Shown here: positions 26,590 through 40,900 of the stretch, in pieces
Layout: each line of letters starts with the position of its first letter
Position numbering within the stretch: position 1 is the first letter of the stretch
Origin: Trebouxia sp. TZW2008
Taxonomy: Eukaryota; Chlorophyta; Trebouxiophyceae; Trebouxiales; Trebouxiaceae
NCBI GenBank assembly: GCA_002118135.1
Contig: BDIU01000123.1
Coordinates: forward strand, 248,001 to 312,000
Length of the DNA stretch: 64,000 nt
Reading direction: 5' to 3'
The notes under the pieces: generated by a model
What the model saw: only the letters and a program-made list of their open reading frames with translations
Databases searched by the model: none
What the model was told of the DNA's origin: nothing
Made by a program: the position numbers and the translations under genes

Positions 26590-27176
26590 ATGTGCTACAT
26601 TTTCTTGCAGTCTTTTCATGTCATGGATGCTGACCAGCTAGAAGTGTACCAGACAACTCCAAAAAGTCTGTAACGGCAAACTTCAACCGTCTGGATAACC
26701 GCATGTAGCAGCAATTGACAGATCATGTCAACTCCATGATTTGTGCATGCCTCATCCAAATTTGATGCACCATATGCCTGAAGTCAAGTATGCACAGTTG
26801 CCCTGGTTTGAGAGGGTCTCTGTGCAGTCACAGCCATCGAGAATGCCAATGCAACTTCCTGCTAAGCCGCATCGCTCTTGTCAGACTGCACAACATGCGG
26901 TGTCTCTCAAAGAAGCTGGGGCAGTGCATTGCACATGTGCCTTACGCTTGGGCAGCATTCATGTCATGAGATTGCTGGAACACCGCCATAGTATGCTGAC
27001 CGCAGTAGATTCCGGCCTGTTTGCATGACTGCGCACAGCTCTGTAAAACCATTTTAGTGTCTGCTGACGAAAGACAAGACAGCAGATGGTGCTGGCCATC
27101 ATAGGGCGTCTGATTAATCATCTGTGTCCTTATGTGTGAATATTAAACAAGAATGTGCTGCATTCATATTTACAGC
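26590..27176. other. Convergent intergenic region with polyadenylation candidates
   Basis: The glutaredoxin and the large LRR/IQ gene converge here. A TGTAA motif at 26669-26673 (plus) is 80 bases past the glutaredoxin stop. A minus-strand TGTAA at 27170-27174 lies only 3 bases past the stop of the LRR/IQ gene. Both match the chlorophyte polyadenylation signal. No gene is supported in the remaining sequence. Confidence 0.45.
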
Positions 27177-28945
27177 TCAGTCAAAGTCATGGGCATTCGA
27201 CTGCTCTGGCCCAGGAACCGCTGCCTGATGCAGATGTATTGGAGGCCTATTGGAATGATGCCGCTGACCTGCTGCTGTGCCTCTGTTGACTGGCTCTTGA
27301 CTACCCAGCTGTGACTTGAGCCTTGCAAGTCTCGCTTCTGGGTCCTGCACATGCAGATCATATATGCTCATTCCATAGCTTGCACAAGCCCGTCTATTTA
27401 TGCCAAAACTTACAAATGGACTGCAACAGCTTGCATGCAGAAATGCTTGGCATTGCAAATCACAGAGATCTGCAATGATCCCACCAGGATGGAGCTGCCA
27501 AGTGATTGCAACAGAACCTTGGCTTTAGGATAATGATGCAAACACATAGGATACAAGTCACTGAGCTACAGCGAGCTTAGATGTGGAGCAAATGGGGTGT
27601 CAGGACCTGCTGTCCCCACCCTCACAACGTCATGAAGCAACCCTTCTACTATTTGGTCAAGGCGCAACACAAGCACTTCAGCAACTCATGCAACCAGCCC
27701 GACAATGCCGATCTTGCTGCTTGCATTGAGTCAGCTGGGCAGCATGCCTATGATTTTGGCAAGACCTAAAAAAGTCTTTGAGCTGATCAACCAAAGCGTT
27801 CCCACAAGCCAATCAGACAGACATCAAAGATTTCTGGCCAACCTGCATTTTCTGGCGCAGTTGTGCACCCCCTTTCTGCTTCAGCTGGCGCTGGCGAGAC
27901 TTGAAGATGGACTCTGCCACAGCAAAGTCCCCCACCCTCCATTCTTGCATCAGCTGTTCTATCATTGCCTGCAGCTCAGGCATACACCATTGCAAAGCAA
28001 GCCAGCAGTGCAGATGAGTCAGACCTATGGCAGCAACAAGCACTGGTGCATGACTCTGTGACCTTGCTTTTCTGAGAAACTTTTGGTCTCTGATGTATTT
28101 GGGTGCTCTGCTTTCTAAGCAATCCCACCCCTACTAAAAACTTGCGCAGCAGCAATGCATGTGGTCTGTCTTCATGACTGCCCAGTTCCACTTGCAGCTT
28201 GAATAAGACTCTCCTGGGGTTTTTCTTTGGCCCAGCAAGCAGATAGATGATGTTTGGACTACTTTTGTCACTACTTACTTTTGTTTGCAAATGCATGTTG
28301 CTGACAATCTTGACTCACAGCAACACATCTTGCAACCTGTCAGATGAAAACCTGCGTTCGCTCGACTGCCTAGTCTGGAGCAACATTGTGGCATGTACTA
28401 TGAAAGATATCATTTGCGTCATTGCTGATAAAGCAGCACCACACCTTATAGCGCTGCTGCTTTGCTGCAGCTTTGTCAGGAGAGTGACTCCCTGCGCTCT
28501 GCTCAGACCTGATGCTAGAACCACCACGGCTCACTCTGCCTCTAGAGCCGTCGCTGCTCAGCGCTGCATCCCGCCAGCCTGCCTGACTGCCACTAGCTGC
28601 ATGCATGCCACCACCAGGCTGTGTGGCATTGACGAGTGGTGTGACATTGTCAGGTGCTGTAACATTGTCATCTAGTGTGGCAATTTCAGGCGGTCTGCTT
28701 GCAACTGCTGTGGGTGTGGGTGTCATGCTAGGTGGTATAGCATTGTCAGGCGGTCTGTGTGAAGCAGCTGAGGGTGTGGGTGCCCTGTCAGGTGACTCAG
28801 GGATGGGTTGCAAGCTTGGCACAGCGCCTATGCGTGTCCTTGTGGGTGAAAGGATGACACCAGAGGGTGAATGCAATGCAGCAGCTGGTACTGCTGCTTG
28901 TGTCTGACCACCTGTCAATGATGGAAGAAATGAAGTGGACTGTCC

Positions 28946-28976
<31 letters not shown>

Positions 28977-31900
28977 TGCCACTGCTGCGGTGCCTGTCCC
29001 TGCTGCTGCCACTGCTGCTGCTGCTGATGTGATGATAAACTGATGGACCTCTGCACTCTTGGAATCTGCTTGGCAGCTGCTGAGGCAGCAGGTAGGGTGC
29101 GTGTGCGAGGCAGCAAAGCAGGCAGGTTGACAGCAGGTAGCTGGGAGGAAGCTGCTGTGTCCATCCTGCTTGAGGTGCTAGCTGCAGCATGACTGGACCT
29201 GCGAGCTGCGTCAAATGGCTGACCCATTCCTCGAGGCATGGCAGCATGCACAGCAGGCAAAGCATGCACAGCAGGCTGTGCCGCAGCAGGAGAAGCTGAT
29301 GCTTGGCCCAGCTCCCTGGCAGCTGCTGCAGAGAATGATGGTGACCTGAGAACAGCCCCTGAGGAAGAGGGAGGGCTGGACATGTCAAATCCAGTCGCAG
29401 CTGTTGCAACTGCAACGAGCAGTGGAGGGGCTGCACCAGCAGTAGTAGCGACGCCCTGGTGTGATGCCATGGATGCTGACAGTGATGGAGATGGTGTCAA
29501 AGCTGCTGCAGGCATTCCAGCAAGACCAGCAGACAAGCTGACGGCAGCTGCTATGGCTGATGTTGATGGCTTTGCTGGTGTTGCCGCTGACTCCTCATCA
29601 GGCAGGGATGCTAAAAATTCATCCATCTGGTCCATGTTCACATCAGATGATGATGACTCAGCCATTTGTGACTCATCCTCTCTGTAGGCAGCAGCCTGCC
29701 GTGCCTTACTCAGCTGATGACGCAATCTCCTCCCTCTCACAACAGCCTGGTCACAGACAGAGAGGGATATGTTGAGGTTGCAAGAGGATTGAGACACTGT
29801 GCATCAGTCTTGCTGCATGCTGCTAACATCAAAGATAGCTGAATGTGGGTGTCAGACGTTCTGCAACTGATTAAACTGAAACAAACGGTAGACACACTGC
29901 AGATAGGAAACATCTGGATAATGCCATCTGCTGCAGACTGCAGTCTCTGAACAATTTCTAAGTCTCACAAGTAAGACCTTGTTGATCCAGATGTGTGCAC
30001 AATATGTTGAAGTCAAGTGTCACACGCTTTCAAGGTAGACCCTATGCATTGCAGTCTCAGCTGTAAACAAAACAGAGTGACAGAACTCGTCAGAAGGTTG
30101 ACATGAATCTTCTCTAAGCTTTTGCTCAAGCTGTTCAAGTCAAGACAAGCCAAAGTCAGGGATTGGGCTGCACCTGGATTTTGACTGCAGCTCTCTGTCT
30201 GTATACCTGCTGCAGTGCCACAGCAGCGCGCCGTGCTTGCAGCACAGCTTGCTGCCGCATTGCTCTACCTCTCCACATTGCCTGCAGCCACAGAATTGCT
30301 CAATGCTTCTGCATCTGCATAGCATCATGACATGACCTCACTAGCAAGCATGTACAAAGTGGTGATGATGTCAGTGATGGTGATGCAGTCATAGACAGCA
30401 GGCTGAAGTCATGACTGCAGCAGAATGACGTTGACAATGCTGACATTCACATTGCCCACTACCATGGCACCAAATAGAGCAACCTGTTTTGGTGGTTGCC
30501 TGGACCTTGACAGATTCGTGTTATACATAAGAAGCTGGTTAGGAAACACGGCTTCCATGCTGCAAACATGAAGTCAGCATTGCAACATATATTACAAAGG
30601 AGCCGACACACACCTGCATGACTACAGCCGCTTTGTGAAGCTGCTGCTGCTCTCGCTGCAGAAGTCGCAGGGCAGCTGTCTGCTGCCGGGCCAGCCATGC
30701 ACGCCAAGCAGTCTGAATGCACATTGTAGCTGCGGATGCCTTGATCTTCTGCTGCATTGCATACAGAGCTGACTTCTCCATGACAGCCTGCGGACCAGCA
30801 TCATCCATTTAGACAACAAAGTACAACACAAGCTCTGTGAATGCTCTGCTGTGCAGAGATCTTGCTGCCAGGTCATTTGATCTTTGCTGCTGCTATATGC
30901 ACCTCAACAGCCATGATGTCGAACAACTGTAAACATTTGGCAGGTGGAAGGACCAAGTCAGATCGGCACAAGCAATGGTCATGCATGCAGTCACTCACAC
31001 TTACGCTTGGCAGCCTAAAGCAGCACAGCTGTGTGCACAAGACGGCAGCCGTATCATTCAACAGTCTTGTTCCTGATGGGCATTCGCAAGCTGACATATG
31101 CACCAGCGTTTTTTGGACAGCAAGCAACAGCAGACAGCTTGCAAGCCGATGAGGCAAGTGACAGCACACCTGATGAGCTGTGATGGGCTGCTTCAGCTGA
31201 TGCAGAAAATGCCGCCTGAAGCGCAGATCCCACAGCCCAGCTACCACAGCAAACTGGGGACTGTCTACAACAGCCTGCCGCAGCGCTTTGTCATCTGCGA
31301 CCCACAATAATTGCACATCAGCAAAGTTGCAATGATTGTCACCATACCCATCAGTGGGAGGCGCTGAGAATGGAGAGTGGGAAAATGGGTCACACAAGCA
31401 AGTCAACCTGCAATAATTTGAAAAATTGACGCAAGCAGCAAGTTTACAGGTGAATCTGACAAATGCCAGCTCACTTGCTGTGGGCCTGTACACAATGATG
31501 CTGAGTTTTTGGTAATGTTCAATGTGATCACCTCTGAGTGCGATGACAAGCTCCAGCTCTGCCTCAGTCATAAGCTGAGTGCTATCAAGGCTGGTGGGCA
31601 GAGCCTGCCAGAAGGGCTGGGGGGTCTGGGTGAGGGGGAAGGGGGGCCGGTTGTGGGTCAGATGCATCAGCTGCCCTAGCTGCACGCTTTGCCTGCTGAG
31701 CAGCTGGTGCAGAGTGTCCTGCTGCCATGTATTTTCTTCCTGCAGGCATATGCAGCTATGTTTGCAGCTTGTTGACTGCATTGCGCAACTGTAAGTCAGA
31801 AGCTGAAAGCTGTCCAGACTATTGGGCAGAGCCTGCCAGAAGGGCTTTGGGGTTTGGGTGGGTGGCAAGGGGGTGGGGGGGTGGTGGGTTAGGTGCATCA

Positions 31901-34900
31901 GCTGCCCTAGCTGCACGCTATGTCTGCTGAGCAGCTGATGCATGGTGTCTTGCTGCCATGCCGCTCCCCCCTGCAGGCATATGCAGCTTGATTTTTTCAG
32001 CATCAAAGTTGATTCAGTACATGAAAATGAGCAGTAGTGCCGCTTTTGGCACTTTTGGCAGCTTTTATATCATGCAGATTGACAGCCTGCCACAAGGGCT
32101 GGGGGACAAGGGTGAGGAGAAAGGGGGGCAGATGACAGGTCAGGTGCATCAGCTGCTCCAGCTGCACGCTTTGCCTGCTGGGAAGCTGATGCATGGTCTC
32201 GTGCCGCCATGCGCTTCCAATCAGACATACACCAGACTTACATCGCTTGAGCAGATCGAAGATCTGCAGCTTGAGGTTTGGAGCTTGATATTTGCAGCTG
32301 AGTGTGGGCAATATCAACATCTGCTCATTGTACACAAGAGGTGTCAGCAATTTGGAAGCACGCAGCCAGAAGGGCTGGGGTTCTGGGTGAGGGGGAAGCG
32401 GGGCCAATGGTGGGGCAGGTGCATCAGCTGCCCTAGCTGCACCCTTAGCCTGCTGAGCACAACATGTTTGTATCAGCGCTGCGCATCTCACTGGACGTGG
32501 ATGGTGTACTTTTTGATGTCATGATGCTGAGACCAGCAGCAGGACTGTGGAGCAGACAGGCCAGGCGCCATAACTATTTGCTTGACTCGGACATACTTAC
32601 TGTAAGCACCGCTGGGAAATGCATCAAACCATCACAAGGCAGCACAGCAGCTCTTGCAAGGCATGGTGGCCGGTCAAAACAGAGCATCAGAAACCATGCA
32701 CTGCCATTGTAACTCAGATTGATGGTGGTGGGCTGTTGCTGGTTTCAACACATCTGAACGCTTTGCAGAGTGCACAGCCTCGCACAACCTCTGGGACAAC
32801 AAGACAGCAACCCTTGCAAAACACTGACCAATATAGAAACATGCCCGCAAGTGCTTCAGAATTGAGTGTCAGAACCCAGTCATGCAGATGCAAAGCACAA
32901 CTACACATCAGGTTGAGTAATGGAGGACTGTCAAAACAATGCTGCTGTGTTTCGAGCAGATGCACACATCTCTGCACGGCAACTACATTGCACTCAGCCT
33001 TCCAACCTGAAATGACAGTGAGGCATGCATCATGTATGCACGTGCTGTGCAATCATGACGTGCCGCATGTGGCATGACTGGCCTCCAGACATGCAACAGT
33101 GCCCTTACAGCTTCATTTCCTGCATTTGCTTGCACCCTGCCTTGATCGGGTGCAGCCTGAAATTGCCCTCGTGCGTGTCTAATGACAACTTCATTTCCTG
33201 CATTCTCTTGGACCCTGCCTTGATCAAAAGCATCCTGTGGCTGTACCTGTGCACCTCCATTGGGGACAGCACCATTCCCAAGAACAGCTTGAACCCTTAC
33301 CCCAAAGCGACCTCTGGGGCCAGCTAAGGGGTTTAAGGGCATCCCCAGCCAAGGGCTGCTGCCAATGGCCCACTGCCCTTGCCTGCAGGCCTGCAGTACC
33401 TGTGGCAACCTCATAACAGCTTCCTGTTGGATTTCGCAAATCTGGGCTTCATTTGGGAAATGCCGTGCATGCCCAAATTCATGCTGTGTCCATGGCAGCA
33501 GCCTTTGCAGTGTGAAGAAGAAGTTGGGCTCATGCTGAACGGGGTTGTCGTTGATCCTCATGAAATGCAGATGACTAAGAGACGACAGAGCTTGCACTGC
33601 GCCGAGATCGCCGATGTGGTTGAAGGACAGATCCAGGGTCTGTAGTAATGGCAAGGCAGCTGTGGATTCCAAACGGGCGATCTGATTGTCCTGGAGGTGC
33701 AGGTGAAGCAAATGAGGAAGTCTGGGCAGTTCCAGAACAGCCTTGACCCTGCAAGCACACAAAAGCAGACTTGCAGCAAGTTGGTTTTTCTTCAAAGCAG
33801 CTGCTGAGCAGAAGAAGAACTCCAAGTTGCAGGAAGCAAGGGCAGATGTACAACGATCAGATACTGCAGGGTCAAAGACCATGGCTGCGCACATTCTCAA
33901 GAGTCTGAACTGCTCAAGACGTTGAGCACAATGCTGGCTGATACAGCTGCATACGCAGAGCTTGGAATCAGCAACAGGGGGCAGCCATGTACCTGTTGCC
34001 ATTGAAATTCAGATTCCGCAGCAGCAAGCATTGCAAGCCAGATGGCAAGGCTGTGATCCTGTTGTGCTGCGCTGCCAATCCAAGAAGCAATGGACAAGCC
34101 TGCAGTCATGATCACAGAAGCTGTTCAGAATGCAGAGTGATGATGACGCATTGGTAGAACATTGTAAGCACTGTTGTTTGTACCAGCAAGCAGCAGTTTG
34201 GCTAAGGGTTGATGGTCATTGATCAATGTGGGGGCCAAGATGGCAGCTGAGACAGACAGCAGGAACAACATCTGACAGGACAGAATGCCCTGCATCTCAA
34301 CCAGCAGTTGGGGTCTCAAGAACTCCACATGCACATGTCAGAATTGCGAGATGGAGACCGCTTTCAAACTAAGCCTTGCTACTGTATGGCAGCAGAGATG
34401 GGTACATCACGCTGATGGGAGGGAGAGAGACACAAGTATATCGATAATGGCAATACTAATGGCAGCAGCAGCAGCAGCAACAAATCACCTGCAAGCCTTC
34501 CAAGCTGGTGAGCTGATTGTCTGACAGGCAAAGCTCTCTGAGGTGCGGCAGCTGCTGCAGCTGAGCCACGCTGGCAAGCCTGTTGTGGCTGAGATCAAGG
34601 CAGCACAAGGATGTTGAAGAGACACGCTGAGTGCCTAGGCTAGTGATCCTGTTCCTGGCTAGCTGTAGTGTATGCAGTTGATGCAATGGCGCAAGATGTG
34701 GGAAGCTTGTGATGCGGTTGTCTGCCAAAAGCAGGGTCCTGCAGACAAAGATCAGACATCAATGCAATGTATGGACATCTGAGGGACCTTTTGGCTGCCT
34801 AGGCTGGTGAACCTGTTCCTGGCTAGCTGTAAAGTATGCAGATGATGCAATGGTCGCAAGATCAGAGAGGCCTGTGATGCGCTAATCTGTCAGCAACAGG

Positions 34901-37900
34901 TCCCTGCAGACAGAGATCAACACATGAGTCCAATGCAACGCAATCAAATGATATCCTGGCTGCCCCATACTGGTAATGCTGTCCCTGGCTGGCTGTAGCG
35001 TGTGCAGGTTACACCAAGGAGCAAGGTCTGGGAAGCTTGTGATGCGATTGTCTGCCAAAAAGAGGCTCCTGCACAGACTAGCGCACTTGGTGAGGTGCTT
35101 TGAGGCATATCAAACAAAGAAATACCCTGTTGGCCGTCCTGTTCCTGGCTAACTGTCGCATGGTCAGGTGATGCAATGGCGCAAAGTCTGGGAAGCTTGT
35201 GATGCGGTCGTCTGCCATAAATAGGCTCCTGCACAGACTAGCGCACTTGGTGAGGTGCTTTGAGGCACATCAAACAAAGAAATACCCTGTTGGCGGTCCT
35301 GTTCCTGGCTAACTGTCGCATGGTCAGGTGATGCAATGGCGCAAAGTCTGGGAAGCTTGTGATGCGGTCGTCTGCCATAAACAGGTCCCTACAGACAGAG
35401 ATCAGCACATCAGTCCACTGCAAGGCGGTCAAAGGATGTCCTGGCTGCCCAAACTGGTGAAGCTGTTCCTGACTAGCTGTAGCGTGTGCAGGTGATGCAA
35501 TGGCGCAAGATCAGGGAAGCTTGTGATGCGATTGTCTGCCAAAAAGAGGCTCCTGCACTGATCAGGTTGTTCGGTGGGCTGCTTCATGGCATAAAGCTAG
35601 AAAAACACCGTGTTGGATTTGCTGTTCCTGGCTAGCTTTAATTTGTGCAAGTGTTGCGCTGGGGCTGGCTCAGGGCAGCTTGTGAAACAGTCGCCTTTCA
35701 AGCTGGGAGTATCTAGTCTATTTCAACACAAGCCAGAGGCAGATAACTTGCTGAAATCAACACTTGTGACTTGTGCCTATCCCGGCTTCCACACAGGTAA
35801 TGCAAAATCTGCTCAATGCTGCAAATAAGATAGGCTTTGCTGGGTCTGGATCTGCTGTACATGATGCAGAACTGATAAGGTGCATAGGGTAGGTTGCCAA
35901 GAGCAGTGAGTTGAGATAGGGCCTCTGTGTATTCATACCTGAGGTTGGACAAGCTACTGATCTGGTTTGTGTCCTCTATCCTGTTTTGGTTCAGACACAG
36001 GTGTGTCATGGCTGAGCACCCCTCTAGACCTGCAGAGTTCACAGACTGATCGTGTTGTTCATGCAATGACTCTGTGAGCAAGCTAAATGGACTACAACTG
36101 GTTATGCAAGCTACCACTTAACAATGTGTGCATCAGAAGCGCTGTTGCGTTGCTTGCTGACCTCCTGTGTGGCTTCGTTCAACAACAGCAAGGTTGCATT
36201 CAAGCTCAAACACTTTGGGCAACATGTTTGAACGGCAGGGGCAGGTGCAGGGCTCATGGAGTAGCTCTCAAGCTGTGCAGAGTGATGCCACTCCTGACTG
36301 TTGCGCTGAATGTATTGCAGGAATGGGAAGTTAAGATACAGCTCTTGCCTTCCTGTACATTTCCATTGAACTGCGCATGTCATGTGTGTCAAGCTGCGTA
36401 GCAAAAGGCAGAAGCTGCTGAGCGGGGTCAATCCCACTTTGTCTTGCATACAAATGTGGATTTGTTGACCAAAATTTGCAGCAAGAAGAGAATGAGCTGT
36501 GGCACCTGCTAGGCTGGTGAGGCCATTGCCAGTAGCCTCAAGCCTGACGAGGCAACTGGCGCCCTGATGCAGCACATCTTCAAAGCCCTTCAGCCTCTCC
36601 AGGCTGATGTCAAGGCATACATGCATGCCTGGTGCGAGCGCTGTTCTGGTTCCGGAGCCGCCTTGAGAGCAGGCCAGCCACTGGGTCAAACCCATCTGAG
36701 CATGCTCAGTGATTTGCCCTGTGGACACAGACCCAGCAGGTCATGGCTTGCTGGTTGGCATTGGTGCTATGACGTGACTGAGCCAGTCAGTCAGTCAGGC
36801 TTATTTGCACGGACTAAACTGCTTGACTTGTCTCTGTGCAGAGTTGTTGTGAAGCAGTTTACTACCTCATCGTATGCCTGCCAGGGTCACCGACCCCATC
36901 TGGCGGGCATGTTGTTGACCAAGATGACCTGAAGCTGCTTGCCCAACATGTATGCACACTCAATGCACTTCTTTTCACCTGAGCACGCGTTTCATTTGTT
37001 GTGGCAGATTAGCAATTTCTGCAGCAAGAGTGCAAAAAGCAGGGCGGACTTCTCGCTTGTCACCAATCTTTGCTCATTCAAAAGCAGGGTAGAGTTGCAG
37101 CTGCAATGCATGAACTGACAGGTCTGCCTTGTGCATCGCTGCATTTCTTGCCTGTCGCCTCATTGTGGGCATGTTGAAATTTGCATCTTAACAGGCTCAC
37201 TGCAGGCATTGCCGCAAGTTGCTCTAATGCTACCATGTGAAGGAGGGAGAAGTTCACCTTGTCGCAGCTCAGCCACCAGCTGTTGCGTGAGCTCCTGTTC
37301 CTGACGCTGTGCCTCCAAATCCCAAACTGGCGGCCCTGCAATGGCCCCGTCGCCTTCGTCAATGCTACTCGCAGCACAGCTATACACAGCTTCTGTATGC
37401 CCAAGCTGCCTTTGGAGAAAGCTCTCAGCATCAGCCTGGTCACTCCATGCTGTACAACAGTCCCTTGGATGTTCGCTGCGGACCCGGTCAAACTCAGCCA
37501 CTATGCTTGAGTGCTCTTGCAGCTGTAGCTCAGCATGCTTGTGCAGCGCTTGCAGCGCTACAGTCACTGTATGCAGCAAGCCCAGGTGTCTAGCTGCTGT
37601 CAGGGCAGCTGGCAACGCATGACAGCTGTTGTGAAGGGGAGCAGGCACACTGCCAGAGTTGGGAGACTGTCTGTGATCAGTCTCTGATTGCTGTGGGTTT
37701 GGCCAGATTGCTGAAAGAGCCGCTGTTGCATCCTCCCAGCTTGGGGAGTCACCATCATCAGACATGCCATTGCCTCTGCCAGAGATGCTTGCAGCTTTGG
37801 CTGACCTGTGGCTCATTTGAGCTTGCATAGCGTGCAAAGCGTAGGCAGTGGCTGCTAGTACCTGGCGGCTGTGCTGTATAGTTGGACCTTCATGGTCAGT

Positions 37901-40900
37901 TGGATGCACAAAGAGGCCATCTGCAGCGCTGCTCATGCAATCTATTCCCAAACTGTCAGCTGCCAACGTCCACTGTCGTGACGCCTCTGGTTGCGTTACT
38001 GGATAGTCAGTCTTTGTGCAAAGAGAGCAATGCATGTCAAGGGTTGATCTGTTGAAAGCCCCCCGCAGCACAGCATGTTCTTCATTAGGCGCTGCGTCAT
38101 TGCATATCTCAATACAGCAGGTGACAGCGTCTGAGACTGCTTTCGTGGCTGCATCCCGCCTGTGCTGCATAGTCCCCTCAGCTTCATGCACCAACAGCTC
38201 AAGGACCACAGCTTGATCTCTGGCGGCCTCAAACTCATTCCAGTTGCCCCTGCTGGCAGCAGTCACCAGCACCTCTGCTGCCGTCTTGCAGCGCGATGCT
38301 ATGGTGGCTGCAGCTGCAGTACAGACATCGGTCTCAACTGCCACAGCCTCAGCGGTGGCCACAGCTGTGGCGTAGGCAGCAGCGCTGCCCGATGCTGCAG
38401 CATCTGTCAAGGTCTGTGCGGCTTGAATGCGGCGCTGGGCGAGGTGTGTATCTGCCGTGACAGCCTCTCCAGCCAAGCCTAGCTGCCTAGCTTTTGCACA
38501 CAGCTCTGCGGCATGGCACAACTCCTGGGAAAGCTCCCTTTGATAAGTCAAACTCGGGCATGGACAGAAACAGCAAGCCAGACGATGCAAAGGCATACAT
38601 GCGAGGCTTGAATGAGCTTTTGATAAAAGACTGGCTCTGATTCATTACTTAGCTGAGCCTGCAGCATCAGTGAGGTGCATGGGGTCTGAGTGCTGCACTT
38701 TGTGGTGTACTGCAGCTGGACATGCATGAACAAGACAATTGTATTGCTCACCATGCACATCAGCTGCAGAAGCCTCCAGTGCAGCCTGTTGCAATGCAGC
38801 TGCCATGGCTTGGGTCCTTGCACCCAGCTCGTCTGCAGCGGGCAGAAAGACTATTAAGCTGCGGGGTCACGTGGCTGGCATGTATATAATGTGATGTTGT
38901 CAATGTTTTGTTATGCTGGTCTGCATACATGTTCAGCAGGACTCTAGCAGCAACCTTTCAAGGCAAACGTATGTCAATACGTCGCACTTTGGCAAATCAT
39001 GTGTTTCATGCTCTGGCATTGCACCGGATGTCATGCATTGTATTAACAGCTCCTGTGGTAGCATTGATTCAACCTCTGTGATGCCAGCAAAAGCAACTGC
39101 TGAAAGCGGCCAGTGTGCGCTGTACCCTGAGCAGCTTGGGTAGACAGGCCAAGCCTGCTAGCATCCATACAGCGCAGCCGGAAGATGTCTCTACTGAAGG
39201 GCTCAGCATGCACAGCAGCCTGCAGTGCCACTGTTGCCGCTGCGTCGCGGTCAATGCAAGCCTGCTTTGCCTGGTCCAATCTGTTCTGATGCACGCCAAG
39301 CGCAGCTGCCTGGGATATCAGTGCTGACACACGCTCAAGGCTGGTATCTGCAGGCAGCATGGCCCTCAAATGAGCATTAGCATGATGTGACGACGCAGGA
39401 ATGCAGTAGCGCAGAAAGGACTGGCTTTGCAAGTGAACTGCTGTCTATAATAACTTTATGTGCATTGTTGACTGGTCTAGATGGCTGAATGTAGAGCACA
39501 CTGTGGGTCAGGCAGCACAATGTTGTGTTGCTGGAAGTCCTCTTTACTTGCAGCCTGCAGGGGCTGTGGCGGCAGTGGCCTACATGCTGGCTCAGGTATT
39601 CTGTGTTGGCAGAATGATGGTGCTGTACAAGACAGCCTCAAGGGCTTCAGCTTGACGTTGCCCACAAGCACAAACGTTTCTGTGCAAGCACTGACCTTTC
39701 AAAGCTGACATGACAGCAGTCTCCGCCTGTTGTTGGCGGCTTGCAAGTTGTCCTTTAGCCTCCAATACATCACCTGCAGCAAATGAACGTAAACATCATG
39801 CGGGCAGGCAACCACTCCATTTAAGATCAGCTAGCTTCTGATGTTCAACCAAAAGCCGTGGGCTGCTGTTGTCATCCTGCAGCATGCTGGCCTGGAACAG
39901 GGAGGAGATTTTGCAAGAGCCGATGCCCCTTAGGGGTACGGCATCTGTTTGACGCTTGTACATTAGCGTAGCATCCATGGAGTTGGACCTGTATATTAGG
40001 CCTAATGCCACCAATTAATCATGGGAGGAGATACTTGTTTCACGTCATTGTTGACTTGAAGGCTCTGCATGTGTTGCATGATTGCATGCAGGGACGCTGT
40101 CTTGCAGAGACAGTTGAGACCTCAAAGGCCAAATGTGGACGCCCAGAGAGCCTGGATCAGCAGGGAGGATGCACAGCAAAGCTGAGACTATAAGAGCTGA
40201 GTGCATATAGACTGACTTAGCTCTGAACAGCAGTGAGCTTGTGCAGCAGCCCTGACAGCTGCAGCTTGGGGCCTTGATTGCTTTGCACCAGCGGTATACA
40301 GTGCTCATGCCAAGGGCCATTGGCTGCTGCGCTAACATGAACTTCTACCATGTCATCAACAGATGCGCCATCAGCACAACCACACACCTGACAGATGCTC
40401 AAAGCGCTGTGCTTGCTGCAGGGCTTGCTCATAACTGCTCCAGCTGCCTGCCTGTGCTGCTTGCTTGAGCTGAAAGGCAGCGCTGCTGGCCTGCTGGTCA
40501 AAGCTCTTGACAGAAAGCTCTGCAAATTCGCCCAGACCTGCACAAACAGGCTCTTTTTGCAGCATTGCCAATTGTGAGATGCCTGAAGTCAGGCGTTTGG
40601 GCTCTGATTGCAAGACTCATGCATGCCCGCCAGCACTGGCTCGAGGCTGTGCTTGATATGCGCTCGCTCAAGTACAAGTCTGCAATGGTATAATGCAGAA
40701 TCAGCAGCAGCAGCAGCAGGGTAACACGTTCATGTCGCCCTTCACCAAATCAAGGAGTGCTGTCAAGTACACAAGCTGCAGCATCCTGAGGGGTTTTGGT
40801 GTGAAGAAGTTTTGTTCCTCGATTATTGGAAAGATTGAGGGAGCAGCATCCCATCAAAATTGTGCTGAGGTGTGCTATTGATCATTTGCGACTTAGCTTG

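Noticed and set aside
28605..29687. Plus-strand frames opposite the Ser/Ala/Gln-rich exon (100 and 149 codons)
   Set aside because: They are low-complexity antisense shadows of the coding exon 29746-28445.
37259..37622. Several plus-strand frames over the large Ala-rich exon
   Set aside because: They are antisense shadows of the minus-strand exon 38505-37258, whose frame is open for over 400 codons and joins its neighbours in phase.
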